From positions 134,639-198,638 of the forward strand of contig LSRX01000545.1 of assembly GCA_001939145.1 (NCBI GenBank): 64,000 bases of DNA, in the 5' to 3' direction. This stretch comes from Symbiodinium microadriaticum (lineage: Eukaryota > Sar > Dinophyceae > Suessiales > Symbiodiniaceae). The notes beneath the pieces are model-generated. The model was not told the DNA's origin. It ran no database searches and saw nothing but the letters and a program-made list of their open reading frames with translations. The translations under genes were made by a program, and so were the position numbers. Positions 33,420 to 43,269 of the stretch are shown piece after piece (position 1 is the stretch's first letter; every line of letters starts with the position of its first letter).

Positions 33420-33894
33420 GGTTTAGGGCTCAAGAATCAGGCTTATATGGCTTGAGGATTAGGGGTTAAGGTTTACGGTCTGGGTTTTCAGCTACAAGTT
33501 TCGGAGTTTACCAAGACAATCCATATACCCTCTATTAGACCCCGACTTTCGCTAGCAAGGGCCCGTCTATGCTGCCCAGTTTGGAGTACCGCAAGGTTCC
33601 GGCATGGTTCAGCTCTTTGGTATGACTGCTGCAGGTTTTTGGGGTTGGGCTGGTTGTGGTTTAACTCCTCGGGCCTACACCCTTATCACCCTACCCTGAA
33701 GCCCCAATCATGAATCCTCAATTGGCTCAGAATCCTGCACCCTTTTGTAGGAGCTTCGGGCATAAGACGCTCTTGCAGCAACGATTCAGGGCTGCTCCAA
33801 CACAAAAAATCCCTTCAGGGGAGTCTAGACGCGTCGCGGCGCTTCGGTGCTTTGTTGCGTGCTATTGCTCTGACTTTGTTGCACGGCTGCCAAT
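33420..33894. other. Unique stretch, no gene recognised
   Basis: An 82-codon plus ORF (33710-33958) extends into the family C element; no family resemblance. Confidence 0.4.
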
Positions 33895-33997
33895 CCCCAG
33901 AGAACCCAATACCAAAGGAATACACCTGAAATTACAGGGCCTTAATATTATGATTTAAGGTACATTCCTTAATTAAAGGGTATTGGGTTATCTGGGT
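33895..33997. mobile_element. Family C hairpin element, copy 5
   Basis: CCCCAGAGAACCCAATACC pairs with GGGTATTGGGTTATCTGGG; the left arm has lost part of its CCTTAATTAAGG segment. Confidence 0.75.
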
Positions 33998-34283
33998 CTC
34001 AAGGGATCTCCGGCATGCAGGAGTACGTCTGTAGATCCTCACACAGCAGTCGAGAGGTGCTCATCATCGAGGCGACTCGTCTGAATGCATCCTCAATGCC
34101 AGCCCTAAACCGTGAGACTCAAGAGCTGGAATCAACTGGTTTAGCGTTTGATTTAGGGATCACCAACCCTAAACCCTAAACCCTAAACCGTAAAGAAACC
34201 CTAAACCGTGTGTTTACTGAGGCTCACTGGAGAAAAAAGGCCGGAAGATCAAGCTCCCTCCGGGGTTCTGAGTAGAGCCGCAA

Positions 34284-34515
34284 CATAGGGGCCTTCATAA
34301 TTGGACTAGGGTTCCTTCCAGGGTTCCTTTTAAAGGGGTCTATAAGGGCTACTATAAGGCTCTGATCTAGGCGCCATAATAATTCGAATAGGGTTTTGGG
34401 GTATGTTGTACTATGATACTACCCTAAACCCTGAAACCCAAAAACACTGAAACCCTAAAACCCTAAAACCCTAAGCCCGCAAAATAGTATCGGTAATTAT
34501 GAAGGCCCTCTAATG
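34284..34515. mobile_element. Family J element carrying telomere-like DNA
   Basis: Same architecture as 26805-27020 (ATAGGGGCCTTCATAATTGG left; GGTAATTATGAAGGCCCTCT right). After GGGGTATGTTGTACTATGAT a C-rich stretch, CCCTAAACCCTGAAACCC continuing to about 34473, occupies the place where other J copies have GGAGCCCCC. Confidence 0.6.
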
Positions 34516-34619
34516 CAGATTCAGCCACAGCCCTCTGACTCCCCGGCCTAAGCCCTCATACCCCCAAAGCCCCCATCCCCGAAAACACCCCACACCACCC
34601 AAACTTGAAGAAATGAGGT

Positions 34620-34730
34620 AAAGGGGTTTGGGGTTTAGGGGTTTAGGGTTTAGGGGTTTAGGGGTTTAGGGGTTTAGGGGTTTAAGGGGCTAGGGGTTTA
34701 GGGGTTTAGGGGTTTAGGGTTTAGGGTTCG
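34620..34730 (+). repeat. TTTAGGGG-rich array
   Basis: About fifteen G-rich units, mostly the eight-base TTTAGGGG form rather than TTTAGGG. Confidence 0.9.
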
Positions 34731-34870
34731 AAAAGATTGAATCCCAAGGCAACGGTTGTGGCAGTCCGCCTCCTCTGCAGTCAGCGCATTCTTGAAGAGC
34801 GTCACATTGAAGATCCACCCTGACGGATGCTTAGGGTCTAGGTTTCAGGGCCTCCGCAACGAGACCATAG

Positions 34871-34922
34871 GGTTTAGGGTTTAGGGTTTTGGGTTCTAAA
34901 CCCTGAGCCCTAAACCCTAAAG
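34871..34922. repeat. Head-to-head telomere-like junction
   Basis: GGGTTTAGGGTTTTGGGTTC is followed directly by TAAACCCTGAGCCCTAAACC, so G-rich meets C-rich with almost no spacer. Confidence 0.7.
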
Positions 34923-35035
34923 CCAGCCATGCAACAGGGACCCAGGTTGTACTTGACTCGAGGAATGGGATTCCGGGAAGTCTCTGCTTAGTATAAGCGC
35001 GTCAGCAAGTAGAAAAGGGATTGGGGTTTTGGGTT

Positions 35036-35195
35036 TAGGGTATAGTATGCTAGAACTAAATTATAACTATAGTATAATTAGACCTGTAAAGAGGAACCGC
35101 AAGGAAACACATCAGTAAGTATTATTTAGTGATCTCTTTCCTTGGGGTTCCAGAATTGCATTCCTACCAGTAATAATTAAGTTATGGTCTCACGG
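35036..35195. mobile_element. Possible hairpin element, single copy
   Basis: Inner arms GGAACCGCAAGGAAA and TTTCCTTGGGGTTCC pair; the outer AT-rich arms are weak. No second copy was noticed. Confidence 0.4.
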
Positions 35196-35915
35196 TGTAG
35201 AGCACAAATCAGCCCTGAGCTTAAGTACTGACACCAGGCATCCGTTCTTTAACAGCAGCCACTGGCAGCATTGATAGCAGCATCACTTTTGGCCATATGG
35301 CCGTAGTCGTAGTAGCGGCATTCGCAGTGTCCTACCTGCCGGGAGCAGGGGCAGCAGCAGTCGTCGTCGTCCTCCTCCTCCTCCCCTCTTATTCGCGGCC
35401 GTGTCGTCATCGACGTCGTCTGCGTCTGTCTTCGTCAGTTGCCTCTTCATCGCCCTCTCTGATTTTGTAGCTAAGAAGGGGAAGTAGTACCACGAGTCGT
35501 GCGTCGTGACTCTGCCAGGGCCAATAAAGATAGTAATAAAGGCAACACATGAACACATGCTTATTAAAAGCAACTTGCTTGCAAGCGACACAACGGCTGC
35601 GACCCCAAGCAAGACTGACAGGCACCACGCACAAGCACAACAAGAAATCGTGCACTTGTTCGAAAACTCCTTGTCGGCACAAATACATGCAGCTGTTCGC
35701 TGACACCCGGGTCGTAAACCGAACATGACTTGAGACTTTGCAAAACAACAAAATGTGCATCTCGTGCACCTCCTGCCGTGGTGAGTTTGCATGTTGTCGT
35801 TGCCGTCGTTTGTCGGCTGCTCTGCATTCAAAGTGCAGGTTCAACACAGGGCACGTCTTATGATCTTTCAAACACCTCCATGATGAGTTCCAAGAATCAA
35901 GGTGAGGTCCTATAA
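35196..35915 (-). other. Repeat-free block with overlapping ORFs
   Basis: About 700 bp free of telomere-like motifs. Minus frames of 182 codons (35283-35831) and 154 codons (35407-35871) overlap. The longer has a cysteine-rich N-terminal half and a hydrophobic segment (CLSVLLGVAAVVSLASKLLL), but its end is R/L/G-rich from a CGT/CTC trinucleotide stretch. No family recognised; frames contradict each other. At best a candidate exon region. Confidence 0.3.
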
Positions 35916-35917
35916 AC

Positions 35918-36116
35918 CCAACCCTAAATCCTAAACCCTGAAACCCTGAAATCTTGAAACCCTGAAACCCTGAAACCCTGAACCCTGAAACCCTGAAACC
36001 CTGAAACCCCTGAAACCCTGAAACCCTGAACCCTGAAATCCTGAAACCCTAAACCCTGAAACCCCTGAAACCCTGAAACCCCTGAAACCCTAAACCCTGA
36101 ACCCTTAACCCTAAAT
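35918..36116 (-). repeat. CCCTGAAA variant telomere-like array
   Basis: About twenty units, most of them CCCTGAAA (one base changed from CCCTAAAA). Homogenisation of one variant across about 170 bp indicates spread by tandem duplication. Confidence 0.9.
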
Positions 36117-36163
36117 GCCATCTTTTACCTTCGAGTCCAAGGCTTGCGAGGGGGTCTTTTTGT

Positions 36164-36370
36164 TCTAGGAACCCAGAGAGCCTAATACCCCTTAATTTAA
36201 GGAATGATGCCTTAATCTCATAATATTAAGGCCCCCGATAATTTAAGGTAGAATTCCTTAATTAAGGGATTATGCCTTAAATCACAATATTAAGGCCCCC
36301 TATAGTTTATTATAAGGTAGAATTCCTTAAAAAAAGGGGCATTGGCATTGGGTTGTCTAGGAACCCAGAG
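36164..36370. mobile_element. Family C compound element
   Basis: GGAACCCAGAGAGCCTAATA on the left; right end GGGTTGTCTAGGAACCCAGA is degraded. The AAGGTAGAATTCCTTAA segment and the ATATTAAGGCCCCC segment each occur twice, so the inner part is tandemly duplicated. About 207 bp against about 110 for the others. Confidence 0.7.
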
Positions 36371-36436
36371 CTTCCTCGACGTTCGCTGCGTTTCGGCTTT
36401 CGCAGCATGCTGCCACCGAACGTCCCACAGCATCAC

Positions 36437-36614
36437 TTAGGGTTTAGGGTTTAGGGTTTAGGGGTTTAGGGGTTTAAGGTTTAGGGTTTAGGGGTTTAGG
36501 GTTTAGGGTTTGGGGTTTAGGGTTTAGGGGTTTAGGGGTTTAGGGTTTAGGGGTTTAGGGTTTATAGGGTTTAGGGGTTGGGGTTTAGGGGTTTAGGGTT
36601 TAGGGGTTTAGGGC
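36437..36614 (+). repeat. TTTAGGG/TTTAGGGG array
   Basis: About 23 G-rich units of mixed seven- and eight-base form, one of the longest in the window. Confidence 0.95.
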
Positions 36615-36781
36615 AAGACAATGCAACTTCCTTCCTGGTCTCAATGAAGGAAAAAGACATGGATTGATGTACCTGAGACAAGAGAAGGACATGACAGCTG
36701 ACCACTTGCAAAGGAAGAACCCGGGAGCAGAAACTGTACTGTTCTGGAGGGTGGCTCCCAGGGTTAGTCTAGACGCGCTTG

Positions 36782-37020
36782 CACCCTAAACCCTAGACCC
36801 TAAACCCTAAACCCAAAACCCTAAACCCTAAACCCTAGGGCCTGAGAAGAACGGCGAATGCGAGGTGCCGTGGATGACGCCGTTGCGAGGATCCGTCTCT
36901 GCAGCTCCTGCTGGGATTTGAGCTCAGGATGTTCCGTAAGATACCAAAGCGTACTTGGGTTTAAGGTTTAGGGTTTAGGGTTTAGGGTTTAGGATTTAGA
37001 GTTTAGGGTTTAGGGTTTGG
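36782..37020. repeat. Telomere-like tracts, C-rich then G-rich
   Basis: 36782-36840 C-rich; 36957-37020 G-rich; unique DNA between. Confidence 0.85.
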
Positions 37021-37169
37021 AGGGTCCTGATGTAAAGATGTAGAACCTGACACTCAATGCGAGTGAACCAACAAAAAACGTAGATTGTCGTCTAAAGTAG
37101 GGTTTAGGAACATTGGCATCTGGACCTCTACACACCGTACACTAAATCCATACCAGCTCATCGCGCACA

Positions 37170-37208
37170 AACCCTAAACCCTAAACCCCAAACCCTAAAC
37201 CCTAAGCC
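37170..37208 (-). repeat. Telomere-like tract (CCCTAAA)
   Basis: Five C-rich units. Confidence 0.85.
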
Positions 37209-37281
37209 CTGCAAGGCCCAGAATCCAGATGTTTGACTGCGTGTTGACAGCTTGGGAGCCAGTGTGGGGCCTTTGAGGGTT

Positions 37282-37386
37282 GCCTAGAGTCTCCATTGCA
37301 GATCCTTTTTTTGGTTTAACCAGTATTCCATTTTAAGGATCCTTTAAGGTAACCCCAAAAAGGAACTACAATGGAGACTATAGGTA
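37282..37386. mobile_element. Family A hairpin element, copy 3
   Basis: GAGTCTCCATTGCAGATCC pairs with GGAACTACAATGGAGACTAT; inner GGTTTAACCAGTATTCC near the left and GGTAACCCCAAAAAGG near the right. The order shows reverse orientation relative to 8286. Confidence 0.75.
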
Positions 37387-38490
37387 CAGTCAGAGTTTGG
37401 TTGGAAGCCCACGGCAAACCCTGGGTCGGATTGAGGATTCACGGTTTTGAGTGCAGGAGTTTGGGATTTAGAATTGGGCCTTGGCAGGCATATGGTATGT
37501 GTGGACAAAGGCTCTGCAGCCCTCAACGCCTTGGTGAATTCACGGTTTGGGGTTTCGGGTCCTGACTTTGCAGGTTAGAGACAACAGCTTGGAAAAATGC
37601 GCCCGAGATACCATAGGATGGTAGGATTATGCGCAGCCACTTCACCGGATGAGTTAGGGTTTCTGATTCAACTTTCAGGAAAATACAAAGTAGGAAGTCT
37701 TTCCCGACGCAGGTGTCTTGAGTTCAGTTACACGTTTGTTAAATAAATAACAAACATAAGAAATCCCATAAGCCCTGGTCACTGGTGAACACCCTTAAGA
37801 AATCCTTGTGCAACCTCTGAAAACTCACCCTATAAACCCTCCAACTTCATAGAATAATCTTCATTTTCAGAATACAAGCTCTCGAAACATCATGTACAAC
37901 TGCCCTAAGGGGCCACGTACCCAGAATGGCGCATACCTATGCGTGAACGTAGTTTTTTTCGGGGTGCTTGAGGGTCAGAGTATATTATACCATATTTGCA
38001 CATGGATCCTTTAGGGCGGTTGACAAACAAACCCTAAACCCGAAACCCGAACCTTTACGCAGGGTTATATGGCTTCAAGGGCTCTTTAAAGATTTCCAAA
38101 CGGCGTTCGTCATGAATTTTTTTATGGCTGTAATGGTTCAAGCTAAAGAACCCCAAAATGACCGGAGGTCCAGACGTGAGGTCGTTGTTCCAGTAATTCG
38201 GATAGTGGGCCGAACTTCTGACACCCATCACGACCTCTGGGTTTAGCGTTTAGGGCTTCGGGGTGTAGTGTTGAGGGGAGTCAGGGAGTTTAGGGCTTAA
38301 TTAGGGATTAATGAGGACCACAGGGGCCTTGGTAACTGGACTGCGGCTTTGGAGCACAATACCGTAGTGTGACAAATCACACAGGGGCGATCACGGGATT
38401 ATTGTTCTGGATTGTCGGATCCGATTGTCGGATCCGCAGATTTCGGGGTCTTAGGAGATTGGTTTTGGGTGACCAGAATGTAAGATTTCA
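37387..38490. other. Unique stretch, no gene recognised
   Basis: ORFs of 60-92 codons only (37371-37565, 37968-38246), none recognisable. A 14-bp doublet GATTGTCGGATCC(G) occurs near 38410-38435. Confidence 0.45.
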
Positions 38491-38499
38491 GGGCCACAG

Positions 38500-38575
38500 T
38501 TCGGGTTTAGGGCTTCAGGTGTTTAGGGTTTAGGATTTCAGGTGTTTAGGGTTTAGGGTTTAGCGGCTTTGGGGC
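38500..38575 (+). repeat. G-rich telomere-like tract
   Basis: Contains GGATTTCAGGTGTTTAGGG twice. Confidence 0.75.
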
Positions 38576-38734
38576 ATCAAATCAGAAACTGGCGTTACTA
38601 ATTATAACTTATGGACAGGTTTGCTATTCGACACGGTACAATTGTACTAGTAAATTGAATAATACTCTAATTGTTGGGGACTGGGGCAAAAACTAGCACT
38701 AATTAGTCCTCCATCTACACTCTCGATGTTTTGG

Positions 38735-38820
38735 TGACACCCCTGTACTAGGATCCCCGTATCCTAGGAATAAAAGGGCTCCCCTTTTCGTATGGAGTAG
38801 TCATGTAATTAGGGAGCCTA
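38735..38820. mobile_element. Family M element, copy 1
   Basis: CTAGGATCCCCGTATCCTAGGAATAAAAGGGCTCC pattern (key parts GGATCCC, CCTAGGAAT, AAAGGGCTCC) recurs at about 48735-48815. End structure is not resolved. Confidence 0.45.
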
Positions 38821-38884
38821 AGGCCAGAAAAAGGGCACAGGGACCACCATCCCCTAAACCCTCAACCCTGGACTCTATGTCCCT

Positions 38885-38943
38885 AAGGGTCCAAGTACTC
38901 AAATAGTAGGTAAAACCCTACTGTTTGGGTACTCGGACCCTCT
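38885..38943. mobile_element. Family E minimal hairpin
   Basis: AGGGTCCAAGTACTCAAATAG pairs with CTGTTTGGGTACTCGGACCCT with almost no spacer. At 59 bp it is the shortest E copy, close to a bare stem. Confidence 0.75.
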
Positions 38944-39075
38944 GGGTATGTTTTGGTGACACCCTTTTGGGAATCGAGCCCGCAGTCGCCCAACGCAGCG
39001 TGCAACGCAGGGCTCAGGAAGCTGGGGCCACTGGAGAATGCGAGGCTTCCGAACTCAACGGTGTGGCTGGCAAGT

Positions 39076-39384
39076 TAGGAAACTTAATTTAAGCTACCGT
39101 TTAATGGATAGATAGATATATGTATATATATGGCAGGCAATATGGATATGCATAGGCAAATAATAAAGTTTCCTTATTATAGGAACTTAGGCAAGATACC
39201 ATGATGGGTATGTATATAATACATATATATATATATATATATGTATGAATGTATATATACACACACATACATATAGTAAATAGTAAGGTTGCCTTACTAT
39301 AGGAACTTAAATTTAAGTTAACGTGATGGGGATATGTAGTAAACACTAGGGCTTCCTTATTACAGTAGCTTTATAAATTTAAGT
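39076..39384. mobile_element. Family L composite with AT microsatellites
   Basis: GGAACTTAAATTTAAG / AACTTAATTTAAGC-type arms recur at about 39078, 39180, 39300 and 39375, separated by TATG/TATA microsatellites. It looks like tandem or nested L-type units expanded by microsatellite DNA. Confidence 0.55.
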
Positions 39385-39660
39385 TCCTTAGCAGCCAGCA
39401 ACCCAGTCAAGGAGAGTGGCGATCACACGGCCCTCTTGCCGGACCGTGGCTTGGACTGATCCAGCCCCAGTCTCGATAGCAACGAAGAGATCTTGGTCCA
39501 GATTCAACATTGCAACAGACTCCAGTCCCGCTTCGGCCACGGCGGCCAGTTAGGGTTTAGGGTTTAGGGTCTGGATTGACCTTCTGCTTGCTCATTGATG
39601 GAGGCCTCGGGTTTCAGGCAGTGGTGTTGGCAGCGTGTGCCTCCGACGTAATCAAAGCGA
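39385..39660. other. Unique stretch, no gene recognised
   Basis: Includes a three-unit TTTAGGG tract at 39550-39570. No ORF of note. Confidence 0.45.
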
Positions 39661-39670
39661 CGTTGCTTTT

Positions 39671-39782
39671 CCCAGAGAACCCAATACCCCTTAATTGAGG
39701 AATATACCTTAAATTATGGGGGGCCTTAATACTATGATTGAAGCCATATTCCCTTCATTAAGGGGGTATTGGGTTCTCTGGG
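39671..39782. mobile_element. Family C hairpin element, copy 7
   Basis: CCCAGAGAACCCAATACCCC pairs with GGGTATTGGGTTCTCTGGG over 19 bp. Best-preserved ends of the family. Confidence 0.85.
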
Positions 39783-39863
39783 TTGACACGATCTCAACTC
39801 CGGGCTGCCTTGTCCCGCCACCTTGCCGGTCAAAGAGCACTCGAATGCGGTAGCGAAACCGAA

Positions 39864-40003
39864 GGGTCCATGTACCCAAATAGGGATCCTTTAAGGATTC
39901 CATTAAGGGGTCCTTTCAGGGTTACTTTCAGGGTACCATATAGGAAATTAGGGCCATGTACTTTGGGGCCAAAGTATAAACTAATTGGGTACATGGATCT
40001 TTG
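39864..40003. mobile_element. Family E hairpin with expanded spacer
   Basis: GGGTCCATGTACCCAAATAG pairs with CTAATTGGGTACATGGATC. The spacer carries family R-type repeats (GATCCTTTAAGG, GGTCCTTTCAGGGT). Confidence 0.8.
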
Positions 40004-40565
40004 GGGAAGTGCTCGGTGAGACCGGCAAGGCAGTAAGTCTCTTCTATAGGCCTTTGGTGATGGGTGTCCGGAGTAATCTAAGGCTTCGGGCTACTAAGCC
40101 CAAATCCCTAAACCGTAGGCGTATCTTTACGGCTTAAGTTTATTAAGAATGTAACTCAAGAGCTCTCCCGGCCCTAATCCCAACTTGGCCCTATCGCCCC
40201 GGCCACAAACACCAAAACCCTGAAGCCTACCCACAGAATGCACAGCTTTCCGAAGTACAGGCATCCTACTCCAAAACCACCTTGAACTAGGATCTTTTAC
40301 GTTGAAGACGCTATATTGAGATACCCCGTAAACATTAAACATATCTAAAAAGCCATGAAGGAACCCAACATAACACAATTCAAGACTCGAAAAAAGCCTC
40401 TGTGTGTGTACATAAAACCGATATGCATCGTAGCCTAAACCCTAAACCCGGAAGCCTAAACTCGCCGAAACCCTAGAGCCCGGAAGTCCCAAATAGCGAA
40501 AGCCTCCACCCGAAACCTTGAAGCCACGGATCCTCGAATCCCTCGAAACCATACCCTTACCCCAT
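40004..40565. other. Unique stretch, no gene recognised
   Basis: An 83-codon minus ORF (40127-40378) has no family resemblance. Short C-rich tract at 40433-40450. Confidence 0.4.
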
Positions 40566-40664
40566 ACCTAAAGCCTCCATTGTTGTTCCTTTTTGGGGTT
40601 ACCTAATAGGATCCTTGATGTAATACTGGTTAAACCAAAGAAAACTACAATGGAGACCCTAGGT
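40566..40664. mobile_element. Family A hairpin element, copy 4
   Basis: CCTAAAGCCTCCATTGTTGT pairs with ACTACAATGGAGACCCTAGG; inner TTTTTGGGGTTACCTAATAG as in 8286. Confidence 0.75.
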
Positions 40665-40774
40665 AATAAATTAACCAACCACCTTGAGCGTATGATATGT
40701 ATGGACATCACACAATGCACCCGAAAGTGGACGGCTGCTTCGGGTCCAGGTAAGCCCGAGGGTCACACCCTCTA

Positions 40775-40925
40775 ACCCCAACCCTAAATCCCCAAATCCC
40801 TAAACCCTAAACCATAAATCTCTAAATCCCTCAACACGAAAACCTAAACCCTAAACCCTCTAAACCCTTATAGATCCCTTTAAAGGAACCCTTATAGTAC
40901 CCTTTAAAGGAACCCCAAACGGCCC
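40775..40925 (-). repeat. C-rich telomere-like tract plus family R motif
   Basis: CCCTAAA variants at 40775-40868, then CCCTTTAAAGGAACCC twice (40880-40915). Confidence 0.7.
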
Positions 40926-41009
40926 CAAACCCTCGGCTTGCTGCCGCCAGGGTGCCCTCGCTGAGCCGGGACCGTGCATCCTCGTGGGTCAACAACTCGA
41001 GAACTTCTC

Positions 41010-41250
41010 GGGTGTTAGGGCTTGGGGTTTAGGGTTTATGGCTTAGGGTTTAGGGTTTAGGGTTTAGGGTTTATGGCTTAGGGTTTAGGGTTTAGGGTTT
41101 ATGGCTTAGGGTTTAGGGTTTCCCTAAACAAAGGCCTTTTGGTGACTGCACGAGGTACTGCGTCTCCAACCCTTGCGGGCAGGCTTGGGGTCCTGATACC
41201 CAGAAGAGAAAATATGGCTTAGGGTTTAGGGTTTAGGGTTCCCCTAAACC
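41010..41250. repeat. G-rich arrays with higher-order unit
   Basis: At 41020-41120 a unit of the form TTTATGGCTTAGGG plus two TTTAGGG recurs three times, a roughly 32-35 bp higher-order repeat. A fourth similar piece at 41215-41240 meets CCCCTAAACC head to head. Confidence 0.85.
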
Positions 41251-41477
41251 TTAAACCCTAGACCCGAATCCTGTTTGGATAAAAACCCTAAACCCTGATC
41301 CTGAGTGATTGTTCTGGCTTTGTTTTTGCAAGGTTTTGTTGCTTACATCGCTGCTTATGATGTGTAAAGAGTTTTACAGGGATTCAGGTGTTTAGGGTGC
41401 TGGGATGTCGGACGTTCGGGTTCTGGTTTGGAGTATCAGGCTCGGGGGTTAGGGCATGCTGGGCTTAGGGTTTAGGG
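41251..41477. other. Intergenic DNA with short telomere-like pieces
   Basis: C-rich at 41284-41300, G-rich at 41462-41477. Nothing else recognised. Confidence 0.45.
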
Positions 41478-41533
41478 CAACCCTTCAAGCCCGAAAACCC
41501 TAAAGTTTAGGGTTTTCGGGCCTTAAGGGGTTG
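41478..41533. repeat. Palindromic head-to-head telomere-like junction
   Basis: CCCGAAAACCCTAAA (left) and TTTAGGGTTTTCGGG (right) meet across a single G at 41505. The match extends with one-base slips to CAACCCTT / AAGGGGTTG at 41478 and 41533. Confidence 0.85.
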
Positions 41534-41849
41534 AGGCCTTCCCTCACCCCAGATAACCTGCCTTGTTACAGTTACAGACTCATGTAACGAACTCATAGCA
41601 AGGAACCGCTTCTAGTCTGGGGTCCCCAGCGGCCCCTTACCAATAAGGGACCCCCAGTTTCCTAAAATTAGGTTTGTTTAAGGAGACACCGAAAACCCTA
41701 AACCCTAAACCCTCGACCCTAAACGGGTACTAGTGAAGAATGTAGGCGTTTAGAGGGCCCAGGTTAGGGCTTCGGGGTCTCCAAGTTGGCAGCCCCCGAA
41801 GTTGTCCAGGACCACGTGTTTAGGGGTCGAGGGTTTAGGGTTTGAGTTT

Positions 41850-41945
41850 GATTGTGATTTCTAGTATTTATCATTGTTAGTATTGTTAGGACTATTACTG
41901 TTCTTGAGTCTTATTGTCACTACTATTATGATGCTTATGATTAAA
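41850..41945. repeat. Degenerate ATT/GTT trinucleotide stretch
   Basis: TATTATTGTTAGTATTG-like DNA, short. Confidence 0.65.
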
Positions 41946-42947
41946 CACCTCAACTGGGGACGTCGAAGCTTTGCTTCCCTCGAGTGCTAAGTTCTTACTA
42001 AGGGGGGATACTTTCCCGGAGCCATTTCATCCCTACTATAGAAACAACCCTACTCTTCTATGCATGTATTTCGGACCCTTTGGGCGAGGCACGTCTTGAA
42101 ACAGGAGCAGAACCAAAAACAACTGAAACCTGAAGACCGTTCAGAGAGGAGCCAGGGAAAGCCGAACCTAAATCCCGACCTTTGAACTTAGAGCGGCCCT
42201 GAGATAAACAATCTAAAGAACATTCTTTTCAATCCCCGATTTTAAAAAACAAACTCACAAAACAAAAAGAAACAAAACTATTCGGAGTTTGGACGTCGGA
42301 GTTTCGTATTTCGGGTCTTTGGGTTCAGGCTCTTGGGGCTCGGGGGGGTTTCAGGATCGAAGAAGGTTTCTGTAAACCCAGAGAAGGCTTAGGGTTGTTT
42401 AGGGCTTAGAAGCCTTATACCTCTGCACCCTCGTGACCGTAAACCCGAAATATCTTAACCACTCGAGCGCCCTACAACCCTGATCCTTACAATTCGGGTT
42501 GGTTGGGCTTTGGGCAGAAGCATGGGATTTTGGTGTTTAGGGATTCATTTTGAGGCATCAGCTGAGTCTTGGAGAAAGCCTTACACATGGCTTGGGGTCC
42601 AAGCATTTCAAGGTCTTAGGGTTTATAAGCCCTCAATATTTAGTCTGGAGTTTCCGGCTTAGAGCGCCGGAAATAGCCCCATAAGTCTCGGCTGCGCAAT
42701 CCCTTGATTTGGCTTGCGGTCGACACCGCAGCAAGGCCCTTATCCTGCCAAACGCCTCCCCCAGCAACCAGCAAGACACAAACGCGATGGGCTTTGGGGT
42801 CTATAAGGTGTTGGCGGCAAATGAATGGGGGCACTCTGTCCTGTCGATGCTCTCTGTGACCGTGTAAGGCTCACCGTACCTCGGAATGCACATGTCTCAG
42901 ACTTGAAGCTTGAGCGGGATCCCATGATTAGAATGGGGTGTGGGGTG
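41946..42947. other. Unique stretch, no gene recognised
   Basis: An A-rich segment at 42230-42280 and two 60-64-codon minus ORFs (42640-42925). No family resemblance and no element ends. Confidence 0.45.
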
Positions 42948-43054
42948 ATATTGTTGATGATAGAAATCCTGCATTACCTTAAGAACCCGAAACTATGAGA
43001 ATTATGGTATCTTCCTTATTATGGGGTACTGCAGGATTTATATCATCAACCGTA
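42948..43054. mobile_element. Family D hairpin element, copy 2 (inverted)
   Basis: TTGTTGATGATAGAAATCCTGC-type left end and GCAGGATTTATATCATCAAC right end. The inner CATAGTTTAGGG motif is reversed relative to 13634. Confidence 0.8.
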
Positions 43055-43141
43055 CTATGGTCTTGAAGAAGACTACAAGGGGATCCACCCTCCAGAGCCG
43101 AAACTCAACTGGTGGTTTTCTTACTCCAAACCCTAATAACG

Positions 43142-43269
43142 GGGTTTAGGGTTTAGGGTTTAGGGTCCCTTATAATAAGGATTCAGGGTTTAGGGATTAG
43201 GGGTACCCATATTGGCCTTAAAGTAGTCCCGGTACTTTTTTGAGGCCAAGTAGTATACTATTCGGGTCT
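43142..43269. mobile_element. G-rich tract and degraded family E element
   Basis: TTTAGGG units at 43142-43198. At 43200-43269 GGCCTTAAAGTAGTCCC and GGCCAAGTAGTATACTATTC match the E interior and right arm, while the left arm GTCCATG is missing. Confidence 0.55.

Noticed and set aside
35283-35871. Membrane protein gene on the minus strand
   Set aside because: Two long frames compete, the end is low-complexity, and no family is recognised; kept only as a low-confidence repeat-free block.
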